64,000 nt of DNA from assembly GCA_903813345.2 (NCBI GenBank), contig CAIIXF020000003.1:33534159-33598158 (forward strand), read 5' to 3'. The notes beneath the pieces were generated by a model. That model saw only the letters and a program-made list of their open reading frames with translations. It did not search any database and was not told where the DNA came from. A program made the translations under genes and the position numbers. Shown here in pieces: positions 1-13,876 of the stretch. The stretch comes from Owenia fusiformis (Eukaryota; Annelida; Polychaeta; Sabellida; Oweniidae). Each line of letters opens with the position of its first letter. Position 1 is the first letter of the stretch.

Positions 1-2488
1 AAGAATTATTCTTTATTTTATCATTATTCAATAAAACATTTAAGACACCTTCATAAGTCTGTAATAATTATGGATGACATTTAGTTACTATTACATTCAA
101 TAAAGAAAGTAATATGACTGTCATACATTGACAATTAATAAGTTTTTTAAATTTCAAAATGCTTTTTCATGAACATTACACTTAGTCGCTCTCTGTAAGT
201 GAAACACCTCCACAAATGGAACACTTTAGAACTCATTTCCCTAACTTAATGGAGATAAACCTTAAGTGGAACAGCTCCAAAGTGGAACACAATTATAATG
301 GAATAAAGGTTTCACAGGTTTTACCAAACATGTACTTGATGTTGCTGATCTCTCATAAAAAATAATAATTCAAAATACCTTGCTAAAAATGGAATGCTTG
401 TTTTGAAAAAAAAATGTAACTAACATCATAATTGATAGACTTTGTTACTAAGCTTCTTTCCTGAAAATACCAAGACTTAGAAAATTGCCTGTCTACTACG
501 AGGCTTAATATTAGCATAATATTCATGCACCATTTATAATCTTTTAAAGGCAACTATTTCAGTATGTTATCAATTAGGAGCTCTAATATTGCAAGGTTTG
601 AAAGAAGGTTCACATGAAGGTCTATTGATGGCTTGAATTAGTTTATTTTGATTTTTTTTTCAATTTTCAGTATAATTTAAGGATCAGAAATATAAGCATT
701 GAAGCATATTCATGTCACAAATAAAAACCTATTTTTTTACAGTGTGAACATAATAATATGAGATTTATATAATGCAAAAATATGATTGAATCAGAATACC
801 ATAGGATCAACTTCAGCCATAGCAAAATGTTTTTCAATAAGAAACTTTAAATCTTTAAATCTAACATTTTCAAAACGTACAATAAAGTAATTAGAAGTAA
901 TTTGTTTACATTATTTTTTTAAAATTAAGAAGTCACTAAATTAATATGATTATATAAAATAATGTACACTCTGTATACACTGTTGCCCATAAATACAGAA
1001 TAGAATATTAGGCATATCACAAAAATCAGTATATTGTCTTAACAATAAACATTATTAAAGTTTTAATTGCATTAAAGTATGCAAGTGATTGTTCCAAAAT
1101 GTCCAGTTACAATTTTATTCCAGGAATCCTTTGTTAGTTTGAAGAATACACTCTTTTACCAAACTATTATCCAAGATATCAATGGATTCTGGTAGATTAA
1201 TTCCTTGGAAATGAAACATGTTGTTAATAGCAAATGTGTTAAGCTTATTTGAAAAATATTTGAAAATCTCCATTTATTAAAATTTAACAGGGCAGAAAAC
1301 TGAGGAATTCAATATTCCATACTTATGAGCAATGGTGTATTATATTTAAATTCCAGAATGTAACAAGAAAAAATATAACAGATTCTTTCAATTTCTACAA
1401 ATGCAATCTTATGTTTGATCATTTTATGCCGACATCTTCCATAGGCATTTCGAAAAATATAGATTATGAATTAGGGCCGACACACTTATAAGCATCTATT
1501 TACAGGTCAGATCAAATAACTATTGACTAGTCCTTGGTCTAGGCAACACTATTCCCAGATATAAACAGTACATGTACATTCATTCACAATCAGAGTCTTT
1601 TTCTTATGAAGTCGTTCACCAAGATCCATACTAGGTCTACCCATGATACACCATTATAAGTCCTTACTCCTGAGATGTGTGCCAAAGTCCAAACCATCTC
1701 TGTGTGTGAGTCTCACGAAAACCATTGGTGCATAACTGAAAAGCAACAAAAACACCAATGCAAAACATTCTGCAATTAATACAATACTGTAAAAAATAAT
1801 AAATGGCAGTTCCATAAAGCTGCTAGTCAAAGTGTACTATAAATATTTACAACAAACTCTTTAAAACTTAATTTAAACATTAAAAGCAATCACAAAATGA
1901 GTTCAGCAAAATTATTTGGATGGCAATTTTTGATTTCAAATAGTATGAATCAGAAAGATGAAACATTATTTGTAAGCCATTCTGAAACACGTTCACTTTT
2001 AATATAATGATTATCCTGCTTGGAGACAATCCTCGAATTATTGCAAATTCCTGCATTTAGTAGCCAAATGTGAAACCATATTTATAAACTACTCTAAAAA
2101 TGCCTTTCATGAGAGTATAACAACATAACCCATACTTAAAGAGCTAAAATTAAGAAAATCACCCTTGGAAAATAGGCCCAAAATATTTGATTAAAAATGA
2201 ATATGCTACCAACATTTCAAACAGTACTATTTTAAAACTTAGATTTTCATGAAAAAAGAACATGCATTAAATATTTCACAAAATATGTAGATATAAGAAT
2301 GGAGGGCTTCGCTATATCCATAACGATTTGTTTTAATAATGGATGGAATTACTTTTAATTTAGTAAACAACTTCCTGATATGTTGAACTTGAAATAGTAC
2401 ATGCAAAAGTGAAATGTGGCAGTAATTCAGGGTGAATGAATAATGGACTTCAATTAAATAATAATGGCTAATGATGCTTACCATTACT
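1..2488. other. No gene seen; possible 3' UTR of a minus-strand gene
   Basis: This AT-rich stretch has no ORF with recognisable protein content. On the minus strand a canonical AATAAA lies at 12-17. If the candidate terminal exon at 2489-2553 is real, this would be a very long 3' UTR ending near the window edge. That reading is an inference. Confidence 0.3.
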
Positions 2489-2553
2489 CTAATTTTTGGA
2501 GCTTTCAGAGTCTGCAGGGTCAACTGGAGAAACAACCTCCTCCTCGAACATAT
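2489..2553 (-). CDS. Candidate terminal coding exon of an unidentified gene
   Basis: On the minus strand a pyrimidine-rich tract ending TTTTTAG is followed by an open stretch encoding MFEEEVVSPVDPADSESSKN and then TAG. The peptide is acidic and Ser-rich, like many natural C-terminal tails, and the acceptor is good. The entering phase would leave two bases before the Met codon. Upstream at 3508-3590 (-) there is an exon-like block with an acceptor, an ATG (MAQRIFIN) and a GTAAGT donor, but its phase does not join this exon directly. At 3013-3215 (-) a third open block follows a good acceptor (ORF ending FLKNYE), again with no compatible phase. I do not recognise the family. This could be the 3' end of a real gene with an exon I missed, or chance. 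Confidence 0.28.
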
Positions 2554-4912
2554 CTAAAAATACAATTAAGTTAAGAAAACATCAAGAAAGCTGAACACGT
2601 TCAAAGTAATGCAAAGATAATAAAAAGAAATGTTGTCAATAAGCTCATAGATACTTTATAATGGATTTGATATGTACTTGCACATGGAGTAATTACTGTA
2701 GGTTTAATAATAACTCAAACATCTCTCAGTCAATCAGGTTGGAGTATTTCAGTGAATTAATTCAAGGTATATAATAAACTTTGCAGAAACATTGTTTGAT
2801 AGTGCATTGAGCAGTGCCGTTATTGGTTAAGAGTGACATCATCACACTGAATTGCAATAAAGAACTCTAGATTCACGGGGTGCGATCCAATAATTTTGGC
2901 AATTGGCCGGAGCATGACATTTTACCAAGAAATAGCAATAATTTAGCACAATTTATTTTTAACTTGAAATCTACTTCAATTGTTACAAAATAAAGCATTC
3001 CATGCAATGGCTATTTCATTCATAATTTTTCAGGAATCCTGTTGGAATCCAGTTCTGATCAAATACGAATTTATTGAAAATGGCACAGACGTCATTTCCC
3101 CGAAAGATCGTTTTTCTATTATGACTTTTACAACATGTAAGTAATGGCTTCTGACAAATATCTGGCATAGTCTTAATACCATTGAAAACTTCTGTTATTT
3201 CCAATACACGAGTCTGTTTGTGTAATTAAAAAAAGATTAAAAAATATAACTTAGCAATTGGCCAGTGCTGGGAATGTAACAAAAGCAGATCATTTGCATC
3301 AAATAATCAGAATGTTTTCAAATATGGCATTCAAAGCATATATACCATCTATAAACACACATGGCTGTTCAGTGAATATTTATTATCGCTTAGTAATATT
3401 ATTCAATCTTTTCAAATTTTTCATAATCTTATAGTTTTCTGCACTACTTGCACTACTGCACAGACAGATAAACTGACAGATCGCTTCTCAAGGAAAAAAT
3501 GGTACTTACTTATTAATGAAAATGCGTTGTGCCATGTTATCAATTCAACCTGTCAGAGTTCTTGTAGACAAGGAGGTCCCTTCGAGGAATCTGAAAATCC
3601 ATGATAATAGCATAATTAAATACAGTATGTTAAGGTTAGCTTCTTCAATTAGTCTTATGATAATTTCAAACTACCCTACCACCTGACCACATTTAAAAGA
3701 GATACCAGGTACAGTTAAGTTGCAAATGGAGGATGTGGATTTATTTCGATATTTCTTAACGTAAACTACATTTGACATACGTATATTCCTAGTGTTCTAC
3801 CAGTGTGTATTAATGTACAATGTTTGAGGTGTTCTTGAACAGAGGTTTTAGTAGGCAGTTTTTCTGTCAATGTTGATTTTCATCATGTTGATGCACATAA
3901 AAAATTGGGTTGATAGGATAGGTATTTAAAAATTATCACACTTTTAGAGGGTTCTGTTTTTTTGGTCACCCCGTATGTAGATATGTTTTCTAGTATGTTA
4001 TTCAACTGTATTTTGTGAATTAATTGTTTTTCTAAAATTTGAAGATGAATAGAAAGTGCCAGAAATATATCTTTACTTTGCAGTAAGGTAAAACATTTTA
4101 CCTCTTGTCACACAGGGGACAATGTTTGATTCACGGTGTCTGGTGATGAGCAATCAATGAATCACAATTGTAAATAATTTAGACTTAACAAGGTTTTTAA
4201 CTGAGGCAAAAAGATAAGTATCATCGGCAAACAAATGCAGAAAATAACTTGAAGTATATATAGTACTATCATTCATATAAAGTACAAATAAAACAGATCA
4301 ACATTACTACAGACTACAGATCCCTACTGTGGCACTCCATTGATACACTAAAAAAGGCACTTCCTTCGATTTGAATTTATCAGTGAAACAATTTGCTTTC
4401 ACTTTGAAAGATAGCTTCAAGACCAGGAAAGTTCTGTACCACAAATCCCATAATGTGAAAGTTCATTAACCAATATTTCATGTTTAATAGACTTGCATAG
4501 AGACAGACGGCACCATACAGAAAATACTTGGTGTTGATATCATGTGTGCATGGTTAGGATTTAATATTTCATTAACTAGCAAGCCTTTTTTATACACTAA
4601 TGACAGCCTTTATCCAGTACCGGTGATCAAGATACCCTGTCAACACAAATTGTTTTTGCATCTTGAATGTCATATAGTGTCTATGTGATTCTATAATAAC
4701 TCAGGAAACATTATTTAATTTGTACTACGAAATTAATACACAAAGTTGTAAGGTTGTTGGTCTTTAATATTAGAAAGTTTTAAGTAATTTTATCAAAAAT
4801 CAACAAATAAGAGCAGGACATCTGAGACTTTTGGATCACCCCTCGTACCCCCACAACACTCTGTGCAGATAAGCATGAAAAATTAGTAAACCTGGAACTT
4901 TATAATCAATTG
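2554..4912. other. No confident gene
   Basis: This stretch holds only the two exon-like minus-strand blocks described with the terminal exon at 2489. Near 3950-3978 the sequence TTTTTTTGGTCACCCCGTA resembles one terminal repeat of the mariner-type element at 34.8-35.3 kb, without an evident partner. Nothing else is identifiable. Confidence 0.4.
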
Positions 4913-4913
4913 C

Positions 4914-5712
4914 TGGAATTACACCACAAAATCTGCTAAAACGTTTTAGTGGAAGGCGCTTTACAAAATCGCCATTCTGATTACACCAACATTTCTAAAG
5001 CGTCTTAGGAATTATATTTTGGAATTACACCTGTTTTTCTAAAACGCCTTTCGTGCATTTTTAACGATGTAGTTATGGATAATATCCAGCATACATGTAT
5101 GTGTACATCTCCTGTAAATGTATTCTTTTTGCATCTAAGACAAAACTGATCTTCCATAATTTGATTAAAAATGCATGACATTGCATAATTTTTATTTATC
5201 TTTTATTAATTATGAGAAAACATAATAAAAAGGTAAAAGAAAAATAAGTACATATTCTCTGAAGATAACACTTGATTTCGATGTGACCTGGCGACCATCA
5301 TCCATTTTTCAATTTAGATATAGCCAAATAGCAGCGTGACCGGATGTCTCATTATGTATCAAATTTTTTTATTAATTTTGAAAATCAACTCATCCTTTGG
5401 TCGGCATAAGCACATCTTGAAAAGATCTTGGCAAAAACTCCATAGACGAGCGGCCAAACAGGCTTACTTTATGAGAAATGAGGTCTTATTTCGTTTAGGG
5501 CAAATGTTCAAAACTAGTAAAAACCCGGGTAAGGCGTCTTACAAAAACCGATCGGTATTACGCTGCACACTTAAAGCGCCTAACGACTTATGCCGTTTAC
5601 TAGTGACAAGGGTGCTTGGAGTTTTAGAAAAGCGCTTTTGTAAAACCGCAATCGTGATTACACCTATTTCTTAAACCTAGTTAAAACCGAAGAAGCTTTT
5701 GTGTAATTCCAG
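4914..5712. mobile_element. TIR element, about 800 bp, non-autonomous
   Basis: The stretch begins with TGGAATTACACC and ends with GTGTAATTCCA, an inverted pair. Related motifs (ATTACACC, AAAGCG/CGCTTT) recur inside both ends. There is no transposase. The 112-residue open frame inside, at 5336-5674, has no recognisable domain and is probably fortuitous. It resembles a MITE or other non-autonomous DNA transposon. Confidence 0.5.
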
Positions 5713-5899
5713 CAAATATTTCACTTAACAAATTCAGAACTACTAATTGTTATTAGGCCAGAAGTGAAAGATAAAGTTTATTGCCTATTGCATTGCTAGA
5801 ATGAAGTACACAACTATACACAATTTCCTTTAATGAATATAAGTGAATACCAAACCCAGCTAGGTTTATAAAAGACCATGAATTTTAATTTTAGTAAAA

Positions 5900-7605
5900 T
5901 CAGGTGAAATGCCTCCAGTATTTTCGTCAAGTACAACCGGAAATACTCGACGCAGACCTCCATTTTTGATCGAGAGAGGGGTAGGTGTGATTTTATTTGG
6001 TAGTCGTTTTAAAGTGTTTTCTTACCTTGAAATAGGTTCATCAGATTCCCAGTATATTGGGGAATATCCAATTATCATACAATGACAGCCGTCCATCTAG
6101 GTTTTCTGTAATGTGGGGTAAGCACGAAAATATTTTGAAATATTTTTTTCAGATGTATACGAATCCGGTTATATTTCTTTTTATTTACTATTTCATTGAC
6201 AAGATATGCAATTTTGTAGTGTACAGTATGAAATGAAGATTTCAGTTGAAGTGATCGATAATAGAGAAATGACAACATTTTTAATTTTTTTAAAAAACTG
6301 GACAAAACGAAAATGTACTGGACGCAAGAAGAAATAAAAAATGTTAGTTCTTATATAAACCAATGGTACAATAATATCTAAAACACGCTACATGTATATT
6401 CTTCCTTTTAACCTGGGCAGAGAATTAATATTGGTTTATTTTTGAAGTTTAGGATATTTAGAAAAGATTGACATATTGACACATTGATACAAAATCGATT
6501 AAACATGAATAAGAGGAAAACATCTAAACAATCGCAAGTTTAATCACAGTAAACTATACAAACGATCATAGTACTACAGTCGATTTGAGCAGTGGTGGAT
6601 ACAGGGGGTGCTTGTGGGATGCACGCACCCCCTAAAATCCGGAATAGACAATTTTTAATTCCTAATTTAATTTTAATAACGCTTGCATATTGTATTTATA
6701 GTGCAGATTATTCTTTATTTTCAGATTTTAAATGAATTGTATGTTGAATGTTAAAGTAACCAGTGACCACTGATTCTGATGTTAATCAAATATGTTTTAA
6801 TGTATACGATACGATATTTTGCAAATGGGAGTACTATGCGAGTTGTGTGATGTTAAAGAAGTACACCTTATGTTAGGATCATCGAGTATTGAGGATTTTT
6901 TTTAAAACTCACCATCGGAAAAGTTGATGCCCAAAGCCACAATAAATTCAATCATTTTAAGATGAAATCATCAAAATAATGAAATACAACATCAGTGACA
7001 AAGTTAAACTCCCGAATTTTCGAGTACGGACACCCGCGCACTCTATAAGGATTTGCACACATTTAAGCTCTAAAGCTTTGATTAAATTATTTGTTAATTC
7101 GATTGTATGCTAAACAGATTGAGATTAAAAGAAAAATATCTCAGAATCTAGCATTCTGTATGGATAGAACAGTTTGAGTTTGAAACATCACCTTAGAGCG
7201 TAATAGCCTTGCGTCCAGTTCATTTTCATTTCGTGTAGTATTTTTTTAAAATTTAAATTAAGTCATTTCTCTATTATCAATCAATGCATACCTTGTCAAT
7301 GAAAGGGTATATAAAAAGAAATGTAATCAGATTTGTGAATTTCCTGAAAAAATTTCAAAATATTTCTGTGCTTAACCCCACATTATAGAAAAACTAGATG
7401 GATGACTGTCATTTTATAAGAATTAGATGTTCCCAAATGTACTGGGAATCTGATGAGCCTGTTTCTAGATAAGGAAACACTGTAAAACGATCACCGACTA
7501 CCAAATAAAATCACACCTACCTCTCTCTCGATCAAAAATGGAGGTCTGCATCAAGTATTTCTGGTTGTACTTGACAAAGTGGAGGCATTTCTAACCCCTG
7601 AAAAT
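5900..7605. mobile_element. Foldback element with about 400-bp inverted arms
   Basis: The left arm (about 5900-6330) and right arm (about 7205-7605) are reverse complements with moderate divergence. For example ATGGAGGTCTGC near 7540 matches GCAGACCTCCAT near 5954, and CTTGCGTCCAGT near 7212 matches ACTGGACGCAAG near 6316. The ~870 bp between the arms has no coding potential. This is a non-autonomous DNA element of foldback type. Confidence 0.75.
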
Positions 7606-7734
7606 AGTACCATGGCTACCAAACTGGACTCACATGGGAAGATTTCAATATTTTTTTAATATAACAATAGGAGCTAAGAATAATTTAATCTTTGCAACAT
7701 TTTTCCAGAAACTTGTAGACATTATTGATAACCT

Positions 7735-8090
7735 GAAAATTAAGGTACCTGTACAATTTCAAGCAAATTAATGGAATACTTGTACACATGGTTAAAAAGA
7801 GCTGAAATCCTGATTTTCTACAATTTTAAATCATTGAGAGATATTTTGCCCCAACTTGTATACTTATTGATAATTTAAACAAATTGAGGTACCTGTGCAA
7901 TTACAAGCAAGTTGATGAAATACTTGTGGAGTTAAAACAAAAATGAGCTAAAAAACTTGATGTTTCTGCAATCAAGGCAGCCATTTTGAATCGTTGCGAC
8001 TTGTTTTGATGAAACACTACATTAGTGATAACCTATAAATTAAGGTACCTGTACAATTTCAAGCAAGTTGGTTAAACATGTGTGAAGTAA
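7735..8090. repeat. Three spaced copies of a roughly 150-bp tandem unit
   Basis: The motif GGTACCTGTACAATTTCAAG and variants recurs near 7744, 7889 and 8043, each time preceded by AAATTNAGGTACC and followed by CAAGTTG or CAAATTA. The spacing is about 145-155 bp. The units have diverged, so the array is old. No gene is visible from 7606 to 8884. Confidence 0.55.
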
Positions 8091-8884
8091 TGACCAAAAA
8101 AGAGCTGGCATGGAGAATTTTGATTAGTTACCTATGTGTTGACAGACTGACAAATGGACAGACAGATGTCAAGACAAGTGGGCAATAACAATACCTCACC
8201 CATGTGAGCTTATAATAAAAACTACAGTTCAATCTGAAGTTACCTGTGCACAATCATTGGCAACGAGTGTTTTCTGTGGTTGGAATTATTTTACAAGTAA
8301 CAAAGTAACCCAAAGCGGGGCATTTTATTTATTATTTGGGAGAGTGTCATGCTTTGATGCATTTTCCACCTTAACCTCAAAGATTAGGTTGGTTTTTATT
8401 ATTCTTTTAAAAAATTAAAGCTTGAAATGTTTTAAAAATGACCTGCTCCAACACATTAACCAAATTAGATGATGACACCCTGTAAATGTAACTCTAATTT
8501 GAACTGAGTTACTTAAAGGTTTTAATAGAAAAGAGTGCTTATTGTGGCTTTATCTTTCAAGACATTTAAGTTTTAATTCAGGGCGTTAATTCAATTTTAT
8601 TTGAGTAATTCAATTTTCAATTCAATTTCAATAATATGTTTGTTATTATATTTGTCAAATTCTAGACAATAAACCATAATGTTACACAATGATGCGAGTT
8701 CAGCTATCGTTTCTCAAATCTGACTTACAAAGTCAGCTACGAAGCCATACATGTTAAAATCTTCAAACATCAAAATTTTCAAACATCAAAAGTATATTCA
8801 TTTGGTTTAATAAGTACAATACAACAATTGTCGTTGTGATGTGCCATAATCACAAATTGATACATCAGTAATTTTCAGGAGTAA

Positions 8885-9312
8885 ACATCAACACACGGTA
8901 CTGACTACGACCGTTAATATGAATTTTTGACCTACCAGATGTTTGAAAATCAAGGATTACGAGTCTCGTACTGCACGGTTTTTCTTCAAACTTGTTCCAA
9001 TCAAAGCATAACAAAAATCCCTTTCTGTTGGTACATTATTCTCTTGTGTCAGTGTCCCTACTTCCAGCAGCATTTTGGTCCCCAGCTGTAAGAAGGCCTT
9101 CTAACAGCTGGGGACCAAAACACTTCTAGAACGAGGGACTCTTTACAATAAAGTAATGCACGGACAGAAAGGCAATTTTGTTTTGCTTTTAATGGTATAA
9201 GTTTGAAGAAAAACGGTGCAGTATGAGACTCGCAATCCTTGATTTTCGAGCATCTGGTAGGTCAAAAATTCAAATTAACGGTCGAAGTTAGGACCGTGTG
9301 TCAATGCACATC
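8885..9312. mobile_element. Near-palindromic foldback MITE, about 425 bp
   Basis: The two halves are reverse complements around a centre near 9097, where TTGGTCCCCAGCTGT is answered by ACAGCTGGGGACCAA. The outer ends also match, with ATTTTTGACCTACCAGATG near 8931 against CATCTGGTAGGTCAAAAAT near 9253. The DNA would form a long hairpin. There is no coding sequence. Confidence 0.8.
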
Positions 9313-10169
9313 ATGATGTACACTGATAAAAAAGTTCACTTAAATACTGAATGCAAATGCAAAAATACTGAACCCAAATGCACTAAAATACTGAACGCAA
9401 CAAATAAATAATACTACCAACAACAGCGTGCGAAAACGAATGAAAAAATTGGAGGTCATTGATTCATTTCAACAATATCAAAGTTAAAGCATGTCAGACT
9501 ACATTGGAAAATGAACTAAGGAATGAGCAGGTAAGACATTTGCATGAAAATGAGATTGGAAAAGGTCATTGTAAGCAGATTTATTGCGACAACAATAATA
9601 CATTTTTGAATCTGTAAATCTCCTTATTAATATTATCAATGCAAATTTTCTAGAACCTTGGTGATAGATACAGAAAAACAAAAATCAGGACCGATATATG
9701 CTACCCTTAAGGTCTGAGCTTTTAAATTTATGTAAAGTGACACGTGGTGACTGCTACATTTATTTTGAAATTCACAGTGCTAGTTAATGTTAGCTAGGTG
9801 AATCTCAACATGGTATATTATAATACTGAAAAAGATTGAATTGACGACTTTTCCTGGTTCATAAACTTGGATACGTCCTCACCTTAGCAACTATACATAA
9901 CAAATGCGTTATTGATTATTTCATGCACAGATGACGGATGTCATTTGAAATACTGGGTTCGGATTGACTGGAATCGGACACACTTTACCTAGCTATATGT
10001 GAATTATTTTATCAAGAATTAACCTCACGCATTGTAGCTGACTTTCTAATTCAGTTACCAAAATCGATAGCATCAGCTAGAGTTTGACAGATAATCAATA
10101 AATATATTTTTGGGATGTGTTTTTATCCTACCACCCAAAGGCAAATAATACGAGAGCCAACTTAGGTTC
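9313..10169. other. No gene seen
   Basis: This is non-coding AT-rich sequence. A short segment near 9950-9975 (AAATACTGGGTTCGGATTG) resembles one near 18317-18340, so part of it belongs to a dispersed repeat. Confidence 0.4.
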
Positions 10170-10900
10170 AATTGGTCACTTGTAAAATAATAGCTAAGAT
10201 TTTCGACATCTAAAAAGTTACTTGATTTTTTTTGTGATTTTGAATCACAGAAAGCATTCTGAAGTTTCAAATTGGCACCACATTTAATTTTTGGAATCCG
10301 CCTAATGTATACCACTTACCTTTTATTGATTCTTTCATAAGTTTCGTCATAAACTCAGTTTGACCAGAAGTATCTTTGTTGCTGCTCGATTTTTTTTAAA
10401 GAATGTCCCTTTTCTAATCACCCGGATGTGCGGTTTACTTGGACTCACCCAAAACGAGGGGTGTCAAACGCAAGATGGTAGAGGTGAAAACATGTCGCCA
10501 CTCTCAGAGAATCTATTCCATAATTTCAACAAAGGGCAGGTTGTATATAGGACTTGACAAGATGAAAATAAATATTCTAAATAGATGACACCCCTTTTGA
10601 AATAAGATGAACTGAACCTATCACGTGACCGATTTCTTAGAAAAAATTACGTCAGAAAAGCAAAAGCTCCATAGAGAATTTTGGCTTGAAATGTTGAAAA
10701 GCAAGCCCAGTTTTCTATGGGAATATACCGTAATTAATAGTTACGTGTACAATATTACCGAGTTCGATGCCTGGTTCGATGGTGCATAAGTTAGGCCGTG
10801 GATCATTTTGTAAGTAGTTTTTATGCAAAAAAGTCTAGTAACTTTTTGGATGTCGAAAATCTTAATCATTTTCTGTAAGCAGCTTCTGCACAAGAGTGAT
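10170..10900. mobile_element. Foldback element, diverged arms
   Basis: AAGATTTTCGACATCTAAAA near 10195 is answered in reverse complement by TTTTGGATGTCGAAAATCTT near 10843, and similarity extends for a few hundred bases on both sides. The loop (10360-10560) carries a short open frame with no domain and low plausibility. Confidence 0.55.
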
Positions 10901-11654
10901 GCTAGAGTAGATCTATGGTGGTACAGGACTTTCCTGGTTTCGACTGTCTTCCCCAAGTGGCTGTACCAACTATAAATTAAGACCATACACTTATTGTAAA
11001 TATCTATTCTATCTATAAAATATGAATTGGATCCCGGCCATTCTGGGCTATCAAATCAAATGAAAAATGATGTCTTATTTTTTAGTTTGATTGACGCACA
11101 ATCCACATAAATCACAGAGCTTTACTTTGATCAGTCAAATGTTAATAAGACTAAGTATACTTACGGGCGATTAGTAGTCATGTCCATCAATTGGCTCTTG
11201 CGTGGAACTGTTTGAACAAACTTTTTTCCAAAGTTCTTTTCCAAGTCTCAGATATGCCTCGTTTTCGAAACTGCACTGAACGAAAATGAAAGAGGTTCCG
11301 TATCGGTTACCGGGATGGGAAGGACTATGAGAATGGGACTCGGATAAGAGCCAATGTTAGGGCCAGTGTCAGTCAAGGGTATACTGCAAGGACCCTAATT
11401 GGCAAACTCAGTGCACCCAAAGTCATTGAATTGTATATTTGTGACAGTTTTTGCCCATTCATCACTTTGCCATAGTTTATCATTCCCTTGGAATTTATTT
11501 CCGCTAATCATGACTTACACCCCTCCCTCTGCCTTACCCCGGTCGATTCTGAGTCATCAGGACATCAGGCCCTCAAGGAAAATATAATAAGCAACATGCG
11601 ATAAGATCATAAAACCATTGCTTATATTTATAAGTGAGCTAAGAGCAAAAAATA

Positions 11655-12622
11655 TTCTTGTGGGGCAGATGCTACTTAATTTAGAACATCAGTCCGATAG
11701 GTAATTTTAATGAATTCTTTATTCATTCAAATAAAATCAGAGTTCTCTCGATCTGGGAATAACTATAGTAACAAAGTTTAATTCTCATATGTGACTTACA
11801 CAATCCTTCATAACCAGATAGTGATGAAAATCGCATAAGTATTTCTGTCCGTCAATACTGACCCGCCATAATTTCTGATATCATTACCTTTATTTCTATT
11901 GAATTATTAATTACCTTGACTTGTAATTGGTTTAAAAATTGAACAACTTCGTTGTATCATGATCAAGACTTCAGAAGTCAATAACTTTACAAATTGTTGC
12001 TGATACGCCTAGTTATATCAACTTAATAGGCAGAGACGCTTATGGGGCAGATGCTACGTAATACAAAAGATTTGATAAACGATTATTTAAAGACAAATCA
12101 TTTCATTTTGAGAATAATCTCGGTAAATTACGAAGAAAATACAATACTATATTCAAAAAGCAATAAGAATGCTGTTTTGAAAATAACAAAATACTAGACG
12201 TTAACAAAGACGGAAAGAAAAAGCATTCCTGTTTGGGGTAGATGCTACGCACATTATTCGTCTCCAATAAAATCGTTTTTTACCCTTAAAATGTACATAT
12301 TTGAAATTTTCTTTCATTGAACCTCTTGTTTAAACATCAAGGAACATTCTCTGAAAATTTGACGACTCTACATAAAGTAAAATATGATGAAATAGAAAGT
12401 CACATAAATTTCTCTGCTCATTGTAAGCACACTACAGAATTGTGTACACTTCAACCTCATTTTTTCAAATACTTCAAAATTCCGTACCAGCAACTTCCAA
12501 TTTTCTAGGTGTGACATGGCGTAATAATTGGCCTCTCAAATGTGTATTTTTTACCAGTGGATACTTTGTTTTAAATATTTTTAGAACGTGTAAAAAAATG
12601 AACGTAGCATCTGCCCCTGTAC
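11655..12622. mobile_element. Element bounded by GGGGCAGATGCTAC motifs
   Basis: GGGGCAGATGCTACTT near 11663, GGGGCAGATGCTACGT near 12043 and GGGGTAGATGCTACGC near 12235 are followed by the inverse form GTAGCATCTGCCCC near 12605. These look like terminal and subterminal repeats of a DNA element or of two nested ones. The boundaries are uncertain and there is no transposase. Confidence 0.4.
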
Positions 12623-12811
12623 GGACCGCTAAATTGTTAATAGCATTTTTCCCAGTAATCTATATTAAAATATTATTATTGACAATTGTAGAACAAAAGA
12701 CCTTTAAATCATAATTAAATGCAAAATAATTAATTTGTAAATCATAATAAAGATAAAATATGTTTACATTTCGGCGTCCGTACGTAGCATTTTTACCGGG
12801 GCTTTACCCGA

Positions 12812-12896
12812 ATGGACGGACGGACGGACGGACGGACGGACGTACGTACGGACGGACAGACGGACGTACGTACGGACGGACGGACGGACGGACGGA
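12812..12896 (+). repeat. (GGAC)n / (GTAC) tetranucleotide microsatellite
   Basis: About 85 bases are made of repeated GGAC interrupted by GTAC units. The repeat is open in several frames only because of its tetranucleotide composition, so the Arg/Thr/Asp/Gly-rich ORF across it should not be called a gene. Confidence 0.9.
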
Positions 12897-12899
12897 GGC

Positions 12900-13876
12900 G
12901 TTCCCTATATCCCTCCGAACTTCGTTCAATGGGATAATAAAATATGAGTATATATGAGAGAAATTGGCCATTTCGAACCTGTTGAAAGTTTGTGGCTCTC
13001 GGCTACACCGGGGAATTTACTTCCATGAGTACAGACATAAATGTGGGGCTCCCCAAGAGGTACGCGAGAAGGTGACCTGGCATCAAATGTACGACTAAAT
13101 TCTTCTATCGAGTAGATAAAAGAACGAATACGACAATAAGTTATTGCAAACGACAATTCCGAGCATTCATCTCACTGAAGTATTTTGAAGTGAAGAAAAT
13201 ATGATTTTTGTTTTGAAACATGGATTCAGATGAACGTAACTTCATTCTGACAATATAATCAAAACTGAACAAAATTGATTATACGTAACAGACGATTTAT
13301 TGTTTTACAATGTTTTGATCGGCTAAACGAATGAAACCAAGAAATTATGACATGTAAAATGGCAATTTTGAAATGTAAGATTTAAAAGTGACAAACACAA
13401 CCTCCCTATCCACTCTTTATGAACCCTAATATGGACATGCAGCAGTGGTAGTGTACAGCTTATTATCACACTACTGGGCTTTGTATTCTAAAGCTTGGTG
13501 TTTTTTATAACACTGTTCACTCGACGTAAATGTTTTGTGTGTGCGCAGTCAACGATAATCATTGTTTTATCCCGGTCATATGACCTCGGCAATTATAACA
13601 AAACCGTACTAAACGAAAAAAAACGCAAATAAGAGAAAGCTTTCACACACATATAAAAAATGAACTAGTCTAATCCGCCAGTATAAACTCTGTATAACTG
13701 CAGCTGATATTTAAATTATCTAAAGTTTATACGGGCAGACAATTCAATAGTATAAGTACATTAATAAAGTCATCGGGAAAGAGTAAGTTAATTCACGTAT
13801 TTGGATCTCAAAACAGGATTATCAACAAAGGTCAAACAGGATTAAATCCCCAAATATTTCAATTGTTAAAAGAAAC
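12900..13876. other. Intergenic, upstream region of CPED1-like gene A
   Basis: No ORF here has domain content. An A/T-rich TATA-like stretch (ATATAAAAAATG near 13651) lies about 225 bp upstream of the chosen start codon and could serve as a core promoter; this is not strongly supported. Confidence 0.3.

Noticed and set aside
3016-3204. Minus-strand 62-codon ORF with plausible amino acid composition
   Set aside because: It follows a good acceptor, but no upstream exon in compatible phase was found and I recognise no family. It is kept only as a remark under the 2489 exon.
5336-5674. 112-residue plus-strand ORF
   Set aside because: It lies inside a TIR element, with no recognisable domain and base composition that matches the element.
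12760-12957. Small ORF with Arg-Thr-Asp-Gly repeats
   Set aside because: It comes from the (GGAC)n microsatellite, without flanking coding signal.
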